A DNA stretch of 64,000 nt from Clostridiaceae bacterium DTU079 (GCA_001512505.1 LFSC01000014.1:1-64000); one strand, 5' to 3'. Shown: positions 8,718-18,800, counted from the stretch's first letter. Notes: generated from the sequence alone by a model not told the origin. Translations and numbers: made by a program.

Positions 8718-9083
8718 ATGTGCCAATAAGTTTTCACACTCACCCGGATAGCTAATAGTCACATTTTTAAATCTGGACAGCAAGGGACCTAAAAAAATAA
8801 TAGAAGATCTCATTTCCACTGCGAGATCTTCAGGAATCTGGGTACTGTTGATTGTTGAAGAATCCACGGTTACAACATTTCCTTCAAACGATACCTTACA
8901 GCCCAATTTCCTTAATATCTCCAGCATTATTTCAACATCCCTCAGCTTTGGACAATTCTTTATGACCGAAATTCCGTCATTGAGGACAGTAGCGGCGAGT
9001 ATCGGTAAAACAGCGTTTTTTGAGCCTTCAACAACTATCTCTCCCTTAAGCTTCTGTCCACCGGTCACAACAAACTTACTCAT
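8691..9083 (-). pseudogene. murA: Truncated murA (UDP-GlcNAc 1-carboxyvinyltransferase), N-terminal third only
   Basis: The first roughly 115 residues are a good MurA N-terminus: GGQKLKGE, then EGSKNAVLPILAA with the conserved Lys-Asn pair, and PLLSRFKNV. Homology stops at PGEC, the position of the catalytic cysteine loop (PGGC in active enzymes), and the frame ends 13 codons later in unrelated sequence. Full MurA is about 420 residues, so the product lacks most of both domains and cannot be active. The start is the ATG at 9083 with GGAGGTG 6 bp upstream. MurA follows murG in related Clostridia, so this is its native place at the end of the dcw cluster. An intact murA or murZ must lie elsewhere because the step is essential. 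Confidence 0.85.
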
Positions 9084-9245
9084 ATAAAACACCTCCGTGG
9101 TATTAGGCGGTTAACCCCAAACCATGATTAAATTTTTATCTTTATAGATAGAAATACTTATATATCTATTTTATGCCGGGTTTACGAAAGTGTTACTTTA
9201 TGAAATATCGGCCATATAGCTACGAAGAATCCGGTAAAATTTCAT

Positions 9246-9274
9246 TAAAAAAGAGCCCTTACCGAGCCCTCTTT
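9246..9274 (-). terminator. Terminator after murG
   Basis: The imperfect stem AAAGAG...CTCTTT with a GC-rich interior is followed on the minus strand by a run of six T. It lies about 90 bp past the murG stop and closes the wall operon before the murA fragment. Confidence 0.7.
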
Positions 9275-9366
9275 ATATAAGATATTATACAAGCTTCTAC
9301 AAATACTTATTGCTAAAGTAGAAATGTGAAACAAGCATTGCGAAGAAAATTATGAACCCTATTACG

Positions 9367-10467
9367 CTACTCTTTCTTCACTATTTCCTTTATCAATTCA
9401 TATATCTTTTCCGTTGCATTTGTGATACCCATCTTCTTTGCATGTTGAGCCATTTTATTTAGTATATTCCTGTCACTTAAAAGTGTATTTATTTGATCAT
9501 ATAATATATCACTGTTTAAATTTTTCTCCAGGATAACCACTGCAGCGCCTTGTTGTTCCAATGCCTTTGCGTTATGCTCCTGATGATTTGCAGTAACATA
9601 CGGGGAAGGAATCATTACCGAAGGAACCCCCAAAGCAGTCAGCTCACTAATTGTAATAGCCCCGGCTCTGCACACCACCAGATCCGCCGCAGCCATGGTA
9701 TTGGCCATATCATATATGTATGGTAAAACTTGAATCTTCTTAGATTTTAAGTCGCCTATTTTCTCTATAATTCCTTTGTACTGTGCTTCTCCCGTTGCAT
9801 ATATCAAATGAAATCCGCATTGTGTTCCGTACTTTTTAATCATCTCTGCAACAGTACTGTTAACGTTTTCAGCACCTCTGCTCCCTGCAAATATTACCAC
9901 AAGCGGTTCACTATTGGGTATACCGAGCTTTTTACGGGCGGCTTCCCTACTGACTTCAAGCATTTCACTTCTTATAGGATTTCCGGTAAAAACCACATTT
10001 TTTCTTCCCTTGAAATACTTTGTCGATTCTTTGAAACTAATTGCAACCTTATCAACAAACTTTGAAAGAATTTTATTGGTCACCCCGGGAAAAGCATTCT
10101 GTTCATGGACAAGAGTGGGTATTTTCATCCTCGAGGCATTAAACACCACCGGACCGCACACATATCCCCCGGTACCTATTACCACGTCAGGCTTGAAATC
10201 CCGAATAACCTTTCTTGCCTCAAAAAGTCCTTGAAACAACTCCTTCACTGCAACCAATGTATCTAAAGAAAGCTTTCTTTGAAATCCCCTTACCTTTATC
10301 ATTTTTATTTCAAAATTTTCTCTTGGAACCAGCTTGCTCTCCAATCCCTTTTGAGTACCCACAAACAATATTTTTGAATCCGGCTCCATCTTCTTTATGT
10401 ATTTTGCAATCGCAAGCCCCGGATTAATGTGGCCTGCTGTGCCGCCCCCGCTGATAAGTACCTTCAA
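9367..10467 (-). CDS. murG: UDP-N-acetylglucosamine--lipid I GlcNAc transferase MurG
   Basis: MurG adds GlcNAc to lipid I at the inner face of the membrane, making lipid II. The 366-residue length is normal for this GT28 enzyme. The glycine-rich loop GGGTAGHINP is at residues 7-16, and the UDP-GlcNAc-binding C-terminal domain contains ITISELTALG and SPYVTANHQ. The usual GGSQGA loop reads AGSRGA here, a mild change. Translation begins at TTG (10467) with GAGGTG 8 bp upstream. It is 12 bp downstream of ftsW and is the last complete gene of the dcw operon. Confidence 0.96.
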   Translation of the reverse strand: MKVLISGGGTAGHINPGLAIAKYIKKMEPDSKILFVGTQKGLESKLVPRENFEIKMIKVRGFQRKLSLDTLVAVKELFQGLFEARKVIRDFKPDVVIGTGGYVCGPVVFNASRMKIPTLVHEQNAFPGVTNKILSKFVDKVAISFKESTKYFKGRKNVVFTGNPIRSEMLEVSREAARKKLGIPNSEPLVVIFAGSRGAENVNSTVAEMIKKYGTQCGFHLIYATGEAQYKGIIEKIGDLKSKKIQVLPYIYDMANTMAAADLVVCRAGAITISELTALGVPSVMIPSPYVTANHQEHNAKALEQQGAAVVILEKNLNSDILYDQINTLLSDRNILNKMAQHAKKMGITNATEKIYELIKEIVKKE

Positions 10468-10479
10468 AATCCATTCACC

Positions 10480-11613
10480 TCAGATTCTTTCATAGTTAGC
10501 ATGCTTTGATATATTTAAAAGTATCCCTACATTTGTCAACAGAAAAACCAGTGAAGAACCCCCATAGCTGAAAAACGGAAGGGGCATTCCGGTTATCGGC
10601 ATGGAAGATGTGACAACCGCAACATTAATTACAACCTGAACGGCAATCAATGAGGTTATTCCTATCGCCACCAGTGTTCCAAAGGCATCCGGTGCATTCA
10701 TAGCCACCTTCACTCCACGCCATATTAGAATCAAAAACAGTATTAGTACCGTAACAACACCGATAAACCCAAGCTCTTCAGCCAATATTGCCAATATAAA
10801 ATCATTATAAGGCTCCGGAATATAGAGGAATTTCTGAAGGCTATTGCCGAGTCCTCTACCGAAAAGCCCACCGGAACCTATAGCATAAAGGGATTGAATC
10901 GCCTGATATCCCTCTTTGGACGGATACTTCCACGGATCCAAAAAAGCTATAACCCTAACCTTTCTGTAACCGGAAAGAGCAATCAAAGCCACTCCTGCAG
11001 CAACAGCAGGTATTCCCATCAGCACAAAGTGCAGAATCTTAGCCCCGGCACAAAACAAAATTATGCAAGATACCATGCCTATTATAATCATAGCACTCAT
11101 GTGAGGCTGCAAAAATAAAAGCAGTGCATGAATCGCTATTATGATCAAATAAGGAACCAGGCCTTTGAAGAAATACTTAAGAGTATCCTTTCTCTTTGAA
11201 AGGCTATAGGAAAAGAACAATATTATCGCCAGTTTGGATAACTCCGACGGCTGAAAGTCAAATCCCCCAAAACTAAACCACCTGGTTGCACCGTTACGGG
11301 TAGCACCTATTCCGTCAATCCAAACCACTGAAAGCAATGCCAAATTGACCAGCATAATAATAGGTGATAATTTACCAAGCTTCCTGTAATCGAAATTCAT
11401 CATAACGAACATCGCAAAAAGCCCCAGCGGAACAAATATTAGCTGCTTTTTCAAAAAATGGTATGTATCCCCTTTCATATAGTTGTATGCATGGGGCGCA
11501 CCGGCACTGAACACCATTATGCTTCCTAAAGCAAGGAGTATCATAACGGTCATAAATATTAAAAAATCAAACGGTTTTGTTGATTTTGATTTTACTTGTG
11601 ATTTCGATTTCAT
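10480..11613 (-). CDS. ftsW: SEDS glycosyltransferase FtsW/SpoVE
   Basis: This 377-residue SEDS-family membrane protein polymerises lipid II at the division or spore septum with a class B PBP partner, here probably SpoVD. About ten membrane segments are visible, with typical signatures: FQPSELSKL, the large loop ending FGRGLGNSLQK, and the final PLPFFSYGGSS. The ATG at 11613 follows GAGGGGGAAAAGG; the track's start 15 codons earlier lacks a site. It lies between mraY and murG. murD, commonly found here, is absent. Whether it serves vegetative division, sporulation or both cannot be judged from sequence. Confidence 0.93.
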   Translation of the reverse strand: MKSKSQVKSKSTKPFDFLIFMTVMILLALGSIMVFSAGAPHAYNYMKGDTYHFLKKQLIFVPLGLFAMFVMMNFDYRKLGKLSPIIMLVNLALLSVVWIDGIGATRNGATRWFSFGGFDFQPSELSKLAIILFFSYSLSKRKDTLKYFFKGLVPYLIIIAIHALLLFLQPHMSAMIIIGMVSCIILFCAGAKILHFVLMGIPAVAAGVALIALSGYRKVRVIAFLDPWKYPSKEGYQAIQSLYAIGSGGLFGRGLGNSLQKFLYIPEPYNDFILAILAEELGFIGVVTVLILFLILIWRGVKVAMNAPDAFGTLVAIGITSLIAVQVVINVAVVTSSMPITGMPLPFFSYGGSSLVFLLTNVGILLNISKHANYERI

Positions 11614-11728
11614 CCTTTTCCCCCTCAGAGGTTTTGAATAAAAAGCAGTAAATTCCATTCTTTACATCAATATTAAACTTCCAGGCTTTTTATTCCAATA
11701 CGTTAAAAATAGTTTTTGCCCGTTGACT

Positions 11729-12715
11729 TTAACAAAATCTCAGTCTCAAAGCGAAGAAACCGATTATGCAAAAAATTATCGAAACAGTCCAAAATACCGT
11801 AACCACCTTAACTTCTTTCCAACCGGAAAGCTCAAAATGATGGTGAATAGGTGCCATCTTAAACACCCTGTTTCCCGTTAACTTAAACCACATTACCTGT
11901 ATCATAACGGATAAAGCTTCTATTACGTACATACCGCCGGCAATTAAGAGTATTAAAGGCATTTTCATCATTATCGCAATGGCACCGACAGCTCCCCCTA
12001 ATGCCAGCGAACCGGTATCTCCCATAAAGACCTTTGCGGGATAGGAATTATAAGCTAAAAATCCAAGGCATCCTCCCGATATCATGGAACAGAATATTTT
12101 AACATAGTCCCACTCTCCCCTTGTCATGGAAACTATGGTAAAAAACACCGTCACAATCAGTGTTACACCGGCTGCCAGCCCGTCAAGACCGTCAGTTATA
12201 TTTACAGCATTTGTTGAACCGATTAATACAACTATTGTAAAGGGTACAAACAACCATCCTAAAGAAAAGGTATTTTCCATCCCAAGAAACGGAATTATTA
12301 TATCCGATGATTGTGTCCGCGATACGTAAACCGCAAAAGTAACGGCAATGACAAGTAGTCCGAGCATTTTCTGATTCCAGTACAGCCCGTCTTTCCTCTT
12401 CTTAACTACCTTTATAAAATCATCTATAAATCCAACCAGCCCAAATCCAAGAGTTACAAAAACAAGAGGCAGGATTCTGGGATCTTGTCTTGCATAGAAG
12501 ATGGAAATAACCAAAACCGGGATAAGAAAAATCACTCCTCCCATAGTCGGTGTTCCAGTCTTCTTATAGTGTGATTTCGGGCCGTCATCTCTGACCGTCT
12601 GACCGAATTTGAGGCGGGTCAGAAGAGGAATAAAAACAGGTCCTAAAATCAACACAAAAACGAAAGTTAATATAAATATTAAAACATGTGTAGAAATTTC
12701 AAACGGCAATCCCAA
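11729..12715 (-). CDS. mraY: Phospho-MurNAc-pentapeptide translocase MraY
   Basis: MraY transfers phospho-MurNAc-pentapeptide to undecaprenyl phosphate, making lipid I. The 328-residue polytopic protein shows all family signatures: GTPTMGG, DDFIK, the aspartates of NITDGLDGLAAG, FMGDTGSLALGG, and the HHHFE motif near the C-terminus. The frame starts at TTG (12715), with GGGGGAG 7-8 bp upstream and no better ATG. It sits between murF and ftsW. Confidence 0.97.
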   Translation of the reverse strand: MGLPFEISTHVLIFILTFVFVLILGPVFIPLLTRLKFGQTVRDDGPKSHYKKTGTPTMGGVIFLIPVLVISIFYARQDPRILPLVFVTLGFGLVGFIDDFIKVVKKRKDGLYWNQKMLGLLVIAVTFAVYVSRTQSSDIIIPFLGMENTFSLGWLFVPFTIVVLIGSTNAVNITDGLDGLAAGVTLIVTVFFTIVSMTRGEWDYVKIFCSMISGGCLGFLAYNSYPAKVFMGDTGSLALGGAVGAIAIMMKMPLILLIAGGMYVIEALSVMIQVMWFKLTGNRVFKMAPIHHHFELSGWKEVKVVTVFWTVSIIFCIIGFFALRLRFC

Positions 12716-12796
12716 TTTCTATCTCCCCCATAAATGCTAAATAAACATATATATTTCTTTAATTAATTTACACCCATTAAATTTACACCTTAAAAA

Positions 12797-14170
12797 TCAG
12801 CCTGTCAACATGTTGACTATTTCCTCCATTTTCATACCTCTTGAGCCCTTTACCAGCAATACATCACCGGGCTTTACAAATTCCTTCAGAAAGCTTGCGG
12901 CTTCAGTGTTATTCTTAAACACAAAAACATTATCTTTGCCTGCTCCGGCATCAACTGCACCGTCAGCAATGTTATTCCGGTATTCTCCCACAGCTGCGAC
13001 AAAATCTATTCCTTTCGTTACGGCATATTTCCCTACATCAAAATGTGCTTTTTTCGAGATTTCTCCCAGCTCCAACATGTCTCCCAAAACAGCAATTGTT
13101 CTGCCGCCTTCCGATATGTCCTTCAATACGTCTATCGCTGCCTCCATGGACTGGGGACTTGCATTGTAGACATCGTTTATTATTTTCAAGCCGTTATGCT
13201 TAATAATATTTAGCCTCATTTTACCCGGCGAGAAATCCCCAATACCTTTTATTATCTCATCAGGTGATATACCCAACTCAATACCTGCCGCAATTCCGGC
13301 CAAGGCATTGTATATATTATGCAGTCCTGGTACCGGTATTTTAACCGTATACTCCCTGTTTCCGATATTAATATTAAAAGTTGAGCCCTGCTCGCCTAAA
13401 GACACAACATTATATCCATGATAATCCATTCCCTCATCCAGTCCATAAAACACTGTTCTGAAGTTTAAGAGTCCCTTTAACCCATACAATAAACTGTCAT
13501 CACCATTAAGTATAACCAAACCTTTTTCATTTAAGCCCTCTAAAATCTCCATTTTTGCTTTTAATATATTATTTTTTGAGCCGAGTTTTTCAATATGGGA
13601 TAAGCCGATGTTTGTGATTATGGCGATATCCGGCTTTACAATTGATGTAAGGCGGCTTATCTCTCCAAAGCCGCTCATACCCATCTCAACAACACAAGCC
13701 TCATGGGAGCGGTCAAGTCCGAAAACCGTAAGAGGTACACCGATTTCGTTATTAAAATTGCCCTGGGTCTTATGTACTTTAAAACCCCTTTGCAATACAC
13801 TGGCCACCATTTCTTTTGTGCTTGTCTTGCCCACACTACCGGTAATTCCTACAAAGGGAATACTGAATTTCTGCCTATAGTACGCAGCAAGATCTCTTAA
13901 TGCCTTCAATGTATCGGGAACCTTAATCAAAACCCTGTCACTGCTAATTTCAGTATCCTTTTGAGTAAGGCTGCCCAGTGCACCCTTTTCTAAAGAAGAC
14001 AAAATATAGTCATGCCCATCAAACTTCTCACCCACAAGAGGAACAAAAATGTCCCCTTCCTTTACACTTCTTGAGTCAGTGCAAACATTGCCAAATACCG
14101 TGTTAATATCACCGGACAACAAGGTCCCGTTTACTGCTTGTAATATCTCTTGACAAGTTAAAGTCTCCAT
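12797..14170 (-). CDS. murF: UDP-MurNAc-tripeptide:D-Ala-D-Ala ligase MurF
   Basis: MurF adds the D-alanyl-D-alanine dipeptide to UDP-MurNAc-tripeptide, completing the cytoplasmic precursor. The 457 residues follow the Mur ligase plan: N-terminal substrate domain, central ATPase domain with GITGSVGKTSTKE (residues about 109-121), and a C-terminal domain with DVYNASPQS and LVKGSRGMKMEE. The ATG is preceded by GGAGG at 8 bp. A 180-bp spacer without a recognised terminator separates it from murE upstream, so the two are probably cotranscribed. Confidence 0.96.
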   Translation of the reverse strand: METLTCQEILQAVNGTLLSGDINTVFGNVCTDSRSVKEGDIFVPLVGEKFDGHDYILSSLEKGALGSLTQKDTEISSDRVLIKVPDTLKALRDLAAYYRQKFSIPFVGITGSVGKTSTKEMVASVLQRGFKVHKTQGNFNNEIGVPLTVFGLDRSHEACVVEMGMSGFGEISRLTSIVKPDIAIITNIGLSHIEKLGSKNNILKAKMEILEGLNEKGLVILNGDDSLLYGLKGLLNFRTVFYGLDEGMDYHGYNVVSLGEQGSTFNINIGNREYTVKIPVPGLHNIYNALAGIAAGIELGISPDEIIKGIGDFSPGKMRLNIIKHNGLKIINDVYNASPQSMEAAIDVLKDISEGGRTIAVLGDMLELGEISKKAHFDVGKYAVTKGIDFVAAVGEYRNNIADGAVDAGAGKDNVFVFKNNTEAASFLKEFVKPGDVLLVKGSRGMKMEEIVNMLTG

Positions 14171-14350
14171 TCAATATTCCTCCAGGCTGCTTAATTGATA
14201 TCAAGATCGACCGCTAAAATACATAACTATCAAGAATGCACGTTCAATAGCTTTATGTATATAATTTCGAAAAAATCAATATATCATTATACGATATTTT
14301 TGAAAACATATTTCTCCAGGAAATTGCCCAATTAAAATCTAATTCCAGCT

Positions 14351-15793
14351 CTACGATTCATTGAGAATTTCCCTTATTACTTCCCTCTCATCAAAATGTA
14401 TTGTTTTATCCTTTAGTATTATATAGTTTTCATGACCTTTACCGGCAAGAACAATAATATCTTTATCTCTTGCATTCATCAAAGCATATTTTATGGCTTC
14501 CCTCCTATCTACAATTTTTATATATGCAGCACCTGTCTCTTTAATTCCTTCCTCAATATCGTTTATTATCATTTCCGGATCCTCCGTCCTTGGGTTGTCA
14601 GAGGTAATAATCGTAAAATCCGCCAATTGTCCCGATATTCTGCCCATAACCGGCCTTTTGGTTTTATCGCGGTCCCCTCCGCATCCAAACACACACACAA
14701 CCCTTCCCGGGGCATATGCCTTAACGGTAGTCAGTATATTTTCCAAACTGTCGGGGGAATGAGCATAATCTATCATAACGGTATAATCTTTTCCTACATC
14801 GACGATTTCAGCCCTTCCCGGTACCCTGACACCTGCCAATCCCTTTTGTATATACTCAAAAGGCACTCCCATCAAAGCACAGCTTCCTATAGCAGCCAAG
14901 GCATTATATACACTGAACTTTCCGGGAATGCTCACACTTATTTTTCCTTCAAACCAAGGGGATATCACCTTGAAATCCACACTGTTGGGATGGTGGGCGA
15001 TATCCACCGCTCTAATGTCCGCTTCATTGTCAATACCCATGGTATAGACTTCACAACGGGCATTTTCCACTACTCTCTTCCCGAATTCATTGTCGATGTT
15101 GATCAATCCTTTTTTACAAATTCCAAAAAGCTTGATTTTAGCTTCAAGATAATTCTCAAAGGTTTTATGAAAATCCAAATGATCCCTCGAAAGATTGGTA
15201 AATACTCCTATATCGTACTCACTGCAGCTAACCCTGTGAAGCTCCAAGGCATGGGAAGACACTTCCATAACCACACTTTTTACATTCTTTTGAACCATAT
15301 CGCAGAAAAGCTCCTGCAGGTCATAGCTTTCCGGTGTGGTCCTGTCCGTAGGGAGCACTTCATCGCCGATCATGTTTGCTATTGTTCCGATAAGCCCGAC
15401 CTTTTGACCGTAGTTTTCAAGAATTGATTTTATCATATAGGTTGTCGTAGTCTTTCCCTTCGTCCCGGTAATCCCTATAAGATTGAATTTCCCCGAGGGA
15501 TGGCCGAAAAATATATCCGAAATACTAGCCAGGGCATACCGGGTATCCTCAACCCTCACAACCGACATACCGGCAGGCATCTCAACTTCCTTTTGAACTA
15601 TAAATGCCCTGGTACCGTTTTCTATAGCCTGAGGTATATATTTATGCCCGTCAACCTTAAAACCTTCTATACAAACGAAAACCGAACCTTCCTTTGCCTT
15701 TCTGGAGTCATAGGCAATGCTTTCGATCTCAATTTCCATATCCCCTTCGAATTCAACAATATTTAATCCTTTAATGAGCTCCTTAAGTTTCAT
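14351..15793 (-). CDS. murE: UDP-MurNAc-L-Ala-D-Glu:meso-diaminopimelate ligase MurE
   Basis: MurE adds the third stem-peptide residue. The 480-residue protein has the Mur ligase ATP loop GITGTKGKTTTT and the DNPR motif (SDNPRTEDP) that marks meso-diaminopimelate enzymes as opposed to L-lysine enzymes, so the wall should be of the meso-DAP type. I use the ATG at 15793 (MKLKELIKG), with GGGAGGG 6 bp upstream. The track's TTG six codons earlier overlaps that site. It is 48 bp downstream of spoVD and in the same operon. Confidence 0.96.
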   Translation of the reverse strand: MKLKELIKGLNIVEFEGDMEIEIESIAYDSRKAKEGSVFVCIEGFKVDGHKYIPQAIENGTRAFIVQKEVEMPAGMSVVRVEDTRYALASISDIFFGHPSGKFNLIGITGTKGKTTTTYMIKSILENYGQKVGLIGTIANMIGDEVLPTDRTTPESYDLQELFCDMVQKNVKSVVMEVSSHALELHRVSCSEYDIGVFTNLSRDHLDFHKTFENYLEAKIKLFGICKKGLINIDNEFGKRVVENARCEVYTMGIDNEADIRAVDIAHHPNSVDFKVISPWFEGKISVSIPGKFSVYNALAAIGSCALMGVPFEYIQKGLAGVRVPGRAEIVDVGKDYTVMIDYAHSPDSLENILTTVKAYAPGRVVCVFGCGGDRDKTKRPVMGRISGQLADFTIITSDNPRTEDPEMIINDIEEGIKETGAAYIKIVDRREAIKYALMNARDKDIIVLAGKGHENYIILKDKTIHFDEREVIREILNES

Positions 15794-15841
15794 AAAAACC
15801 CTCCCGTCCAATTTACTACTCTCAATAGTCTGTAAAAACCA

Positions 15842-18016
15842 TCAGTGCGTATCCAGGAACAAGAACTCAACCTCTATAACTTCTCCCTGGCGAACCTCCG
15901 TTCCCGGTTCAACACTCTGCCGAACCGCTGTTCCGTTACCAACAACTTTTATGTTCAATCCCACGGCATTTAATGAGTGTGTTGCTTCATCAATGGTTTT
16001 ATTAGTTACATCCGGTACTCTAACCATTATTTCCTCTTCCTGCTCATTAATATACGCAATTACAACAGAATCTTTTGCAAGCAATGCACCGGGCTTCGGT
16101 GTTTGATCTTTTATGACGGTACTGTCGTCATAGCCCTCTCCCTCTATCCTACACTTCAATCCCATTTGGCTTAAGATTTTTTTGGCATTACTTATGCTCT
16201 TATCCCTTATATCCGGTACATAAACCTCTTCTGCAATCATCTCCAAATCCTTATCGCTGTATCTTCTTTCCACACCAAGATGCTTCAGCGTTTCCTCAAC
16301 TATCTTGCCGGCTACCGGTGCCGCAATGGTTCCGCCGTAATATGCTTCACCCCTGGGGTTATCCAGAGCCACCAACACACATATGCGCGGATTGTCCGCC
16401 GGTGCAATGGCCGAAAAGGAAGCTATATATACACCGTCTACCGTTGTTTCCGACGTACCTGTTTTTCCTGCCACCCTGTATCCTTTAACGTAGGCATTTC
16501 TACCGGTTCCTTCGGATACAACCCCTTCCAGAACGTTCAGCAAAGTTTGTGATGTTTCTTTTGAAATAACATTCCTTACAACCTCAGGCTGAGTTTTCAC
16601 AACAACATTTCCTTCCGAATCGACAATCTCTTTAACAAGCCTGGGTTTTATAAGCGTGCCGCCGTTTGCCAGGGCACCGTAAGCAGTAATAAGCTCGATA
16701 GGAGTTATTGTGAATGTCTGTCCGAAGGAAGCAGTAGCCAGGTCAATTTCCTGCGGCTTTGCATGAAAGTTTCCCTTGGCCTCACCGGGAAGCTCTATTC
16801 CTGTCTTGTCATAAAACCCAAAAGCCCTCAGGTATTTATAAAACTTTTCCACCCCAACACTCAATGCAGCCTTGACAAATGCCGGGTTACATGAGTTATA
16901 AACCGCCTCGCGGAAAGATTCTTCACCATGGAAATTGGGCTTCCAGCAATTAATTTTCCAGCCCTGAACTTCAATGGTTCTATCACTGGTTCTGGTTTCC
17001 GGGGTGACAACGCCCTCTTCAAACGCAATTGCTGCTGTAATGGCTTTAAATGTAGAACCCGGTTCATAGGTATCGGAAACCGCCTTGTTTCTCCAGACAG
17101 TTCTATACAATAAATCTATATCCTTTTGGCTTTTTCCGGTCCATGTGGCCGGATCAGCTCCCGGTGGACATGCCCTGGGATCATTTAAATTGTAATCCGG
17201 CTTAGATACCAATGCGAGAATTTCTCCGTTTCTTGGATCTAACACAATAACCACGCCACCGTTTGCAACCTTATTGTCATCGATAGCTTTCTGCAGTGCC
17301 TCCGTTGCTATATACTGAATGGTTTCATCAATGGTAAGCACCACATTCATTCCATCCTGGGGATCAATTCTCTTATTTTGATAATTGGGCATCTGTCTAC
17401 CGCCGGCATCAACCTCACTCAGTATTTTGCCCGGTACCCCTTTCAAATACTTCTCCATAGTTTTCTCTATTCCGTCAAGCCCTTGATTGTCTTCACCCGT
17501 AAAGCCAATCACATGAGCAGCAAGATTTCCGTTGGGATAATATCTTTTAGAATCCTCATCAATATATACACCGGCTATATTCTCTTCACTTTTCCATTTT
17601 CTTATCTGATTTCCGACATTCTTTTCCACTCTCTTCTTTATTACTTCATAGCGGCTGTTTTTATTGCTTACTTTTTTCAGCACTGCATCTTTATCCATAT
17701 CCAGAAATTCCGCCAGTTTTTGAGCAATCATTTCCTGATTGGATACAGCAATCTCGGTAGGATTTACAACTATCCGGTCAACAGTGGCACTCATAGCCAA
17801 CTCTTTACCGTTTCTGTCCAGAATAGACCCTCTTCTCGGAGGTATTTCCCTATCGCTGTTTTGCTGGTCAAAGGCCATCTTTTGAAGTTCTTCGCCCTTT
17901 ACCAACTGAAGCCATCCAACTCTTCCGATTAAACAGAAAATCAAAAAGGAAAATACCATTAATACAACCAAAAGCCTCTTTTTCATTAACAGAGTAGTAT
18001 TAGCATTAGCAGCCAA
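15842..18016 (-). CDS. spoVD: Class B penicillin-binding protein SpoVD/FtsI-type with two PASTA domains
   Basis: This 724-residue membrane-anchored transpeptidase cross-links peptidoglycan at the septum. Layout: one N-terminal membrane segment (residues about 14-31), a dimerisation domain with PPRRGSILDRNG, the transpeptidase domain with STFK (Ser321), SCN (375-377) and KTGT (518-521), then two C-terminal PASTA modules (about 596-656 and 664-720). Translation begins at TTG (18016) with GGAGGGGG 6 bp upstream. A terminator lies upstream after ftsL, so this gene probably starts a separate transcript; a TATAAT is visible at 18066-18071 (minus strand) without a good -35 box. By position and domains it could be vegetative FtsI or sporulation SpoVD, or do both jobs. 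Confidence 0.92.
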   Translation of the reverse strand: MAANANTTLLMKKRLLVVLMVFSFLIFCLIGRVGWLQLVKGEELQKMAFDQQNSDREIPPRRGSILDRNGKELAMSATVDRIVVNPTEIAVSNQEMIAQKLAEFLDMDKDAVLKKVSNKNSRYEVIKKRVEKNVGNQIRKWKSEENIAGVYIDEDSKRYYPNGNLAAHVIGFTGEDNQGLDGIEKTMEKYLKGVPGKILSEVDAGGRQMPNYQNKRIDPQDGMNVVLTIDETIQYIATEALQKAIDDNKVANGGVVIVLDPRNGEILALVSKPDYNLNDPRACPPGADPATWTGKSQKDIDLLYRTVWRNKAVSDTYEPGSTFKAITAAIAFEEGVVTPETRTSDRTIEVQGWKINCWKPNFHGEESFREAVYNSCNPAFVKAALSVGVEKFYKYLRAFGFYDKTGIELPGEAKGNFHAKPQEIDLATASFGQTFTITPIELITAYGALANGGTLIKPRLVKEIVDSEGNVVVKTQPEVVRNVISKETSQTLLNVLEGVVSEGTGRNAYVKGYRVAGKTGTSETTVDGVYIASFSAIAPADNPRICVLVALDNPRGEAYYGGTIAAPVAGKIVEETLKHLGVERRYSDKDLEMIAEEVYVPDIRDKSISNAKKILSQMGLKCRIEGEGYDDSTVIKDQTPKPGALLAKDSVVIAYINEQEEEIMVRVPDVTNKTIDEATHSLNAVGLNIKVVGNGTAVRQSVEPGTEVRQGEVIEVEFLFLDTH

Positions 18017-18105
18017 ACCTATCCCCCTCCATCACAATAAACAAACAAAACGTGTCTATGCTATCATTATACTACAGTAAATCCGATACAATACTAAAAT
18101 ATCAA

Positions 18106-18136
18106 AATAATAATAAAAAGAGGCTTAATAATAAGC
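18106..18136 (-). terminator. Terminator between ftsL and spoVD
   Basis: On the minus strand GCTTATTATTAAGC folds into a short hairpin followed by CTCTTTTTATTATT. A second small palindrome, GGTTTATAATAAACC, precedes it. The weak stem may allow partial read-through into spoVD. Confidence 0.6.
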
Positions 18137-18187
18137 TGCCCCCTGAGCGGTTTATTATAAACCTTCGACCTATATATATGATATTTT

Positions 18188-18691
18188 CTAGTGCAGTATA
18201 CTCACTATTAAATCCACCTTATTCATAAGTGCTGATAAAATATCTTTATTTTTGTTTTCTTCTTGCTTTGCTGCTTCTGAAACTATAGTGATATCCTTTT
18301 GAGGAACCTTGACATATGCTATCTGATGGTCATCAGGCTTATGCATACCGAGCTTATTTTCTGCATATTCCTTAACCTCTTGAATATTAATACTGTTTTC
18401 AATAGCAACCCTCAGCCTTATATTCTCATCCTTGATCTCATTGTATGCTTTCAGTTGCTTGTTGATTTCATAATTCATCTCGGTTATTTGTGCATTTCTA
18501 TACATTGCCAAACAACCTAAAGCAAAAATAATAAGAATACAAAATACTACTTTCCTTTTTACTTTATTGTTATTCCTCTGCTTTTTCTTTGCACTAAGGA
18601 CCTTATTTTCCTCATAAACGTCATATTCGAGTTTTCTTACCGCTGTTCCCTCAATATATGTTCTTTGAATAAATTCTTTTTCCTTTGACAT
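18188..18691 (-). CDS. ftsL: Cell division protein FtsL-like (septum formation initiator family)
   Basis: This 167-residue protein has a basic cytoplasmic N-terminus with KKKQRNNNKVKRK, one membrane segment (about residues 48-66, VFCILIIFALGCLAMY) and a periplasmic coiled coil (about 70-115). This is the FtsL/DivIC layout. It should form the FtsL-DivIC-FtsQ complex that activates septal wall synthesis. FtsL is poorly conserved, so the call rests on topology and position between rsmH and spoVD. The ATG follows GAGGTGAATACAT. The roughly 60-residue tail after the coiled coil ends in a hydrophobic stretch and has no recognised domain. A 516-bp repeat-filled spacer separates it from rsmH, unusual within a dcw operon. 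Confidence 0.8.
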   Translation of the reverse strand: MSKEKEFIQRTYIEGTAVRKLEYDVYEENKVLSAKKKQRNNNKVKRKVVFCILIIFALGCLAMYRNAQITEMNYEINKQLKAYNEIKDENIRLRVAIENSINIQEVKEYAENKLGMHKPDDHQIAYVKVPQKDITIVSEAAKQEENKNKDILSALMNKVDLIVSILH

Positions 18692-18800
18692 ATGTATTCA
18701 CCTCATACCGATTTTATACCGTCCTCGAAGTGCTAAAGCAAAAGCTTCTTTCTAATTCCAGGAATGTTGCTTAAGATAACTTCCGATAATAGACAACAAC

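Noticed and set aside
14432-15427. 331-aa ORF on the plus strand
   Set aside because: It is the antisense shadow of murE; no domain and no start site.
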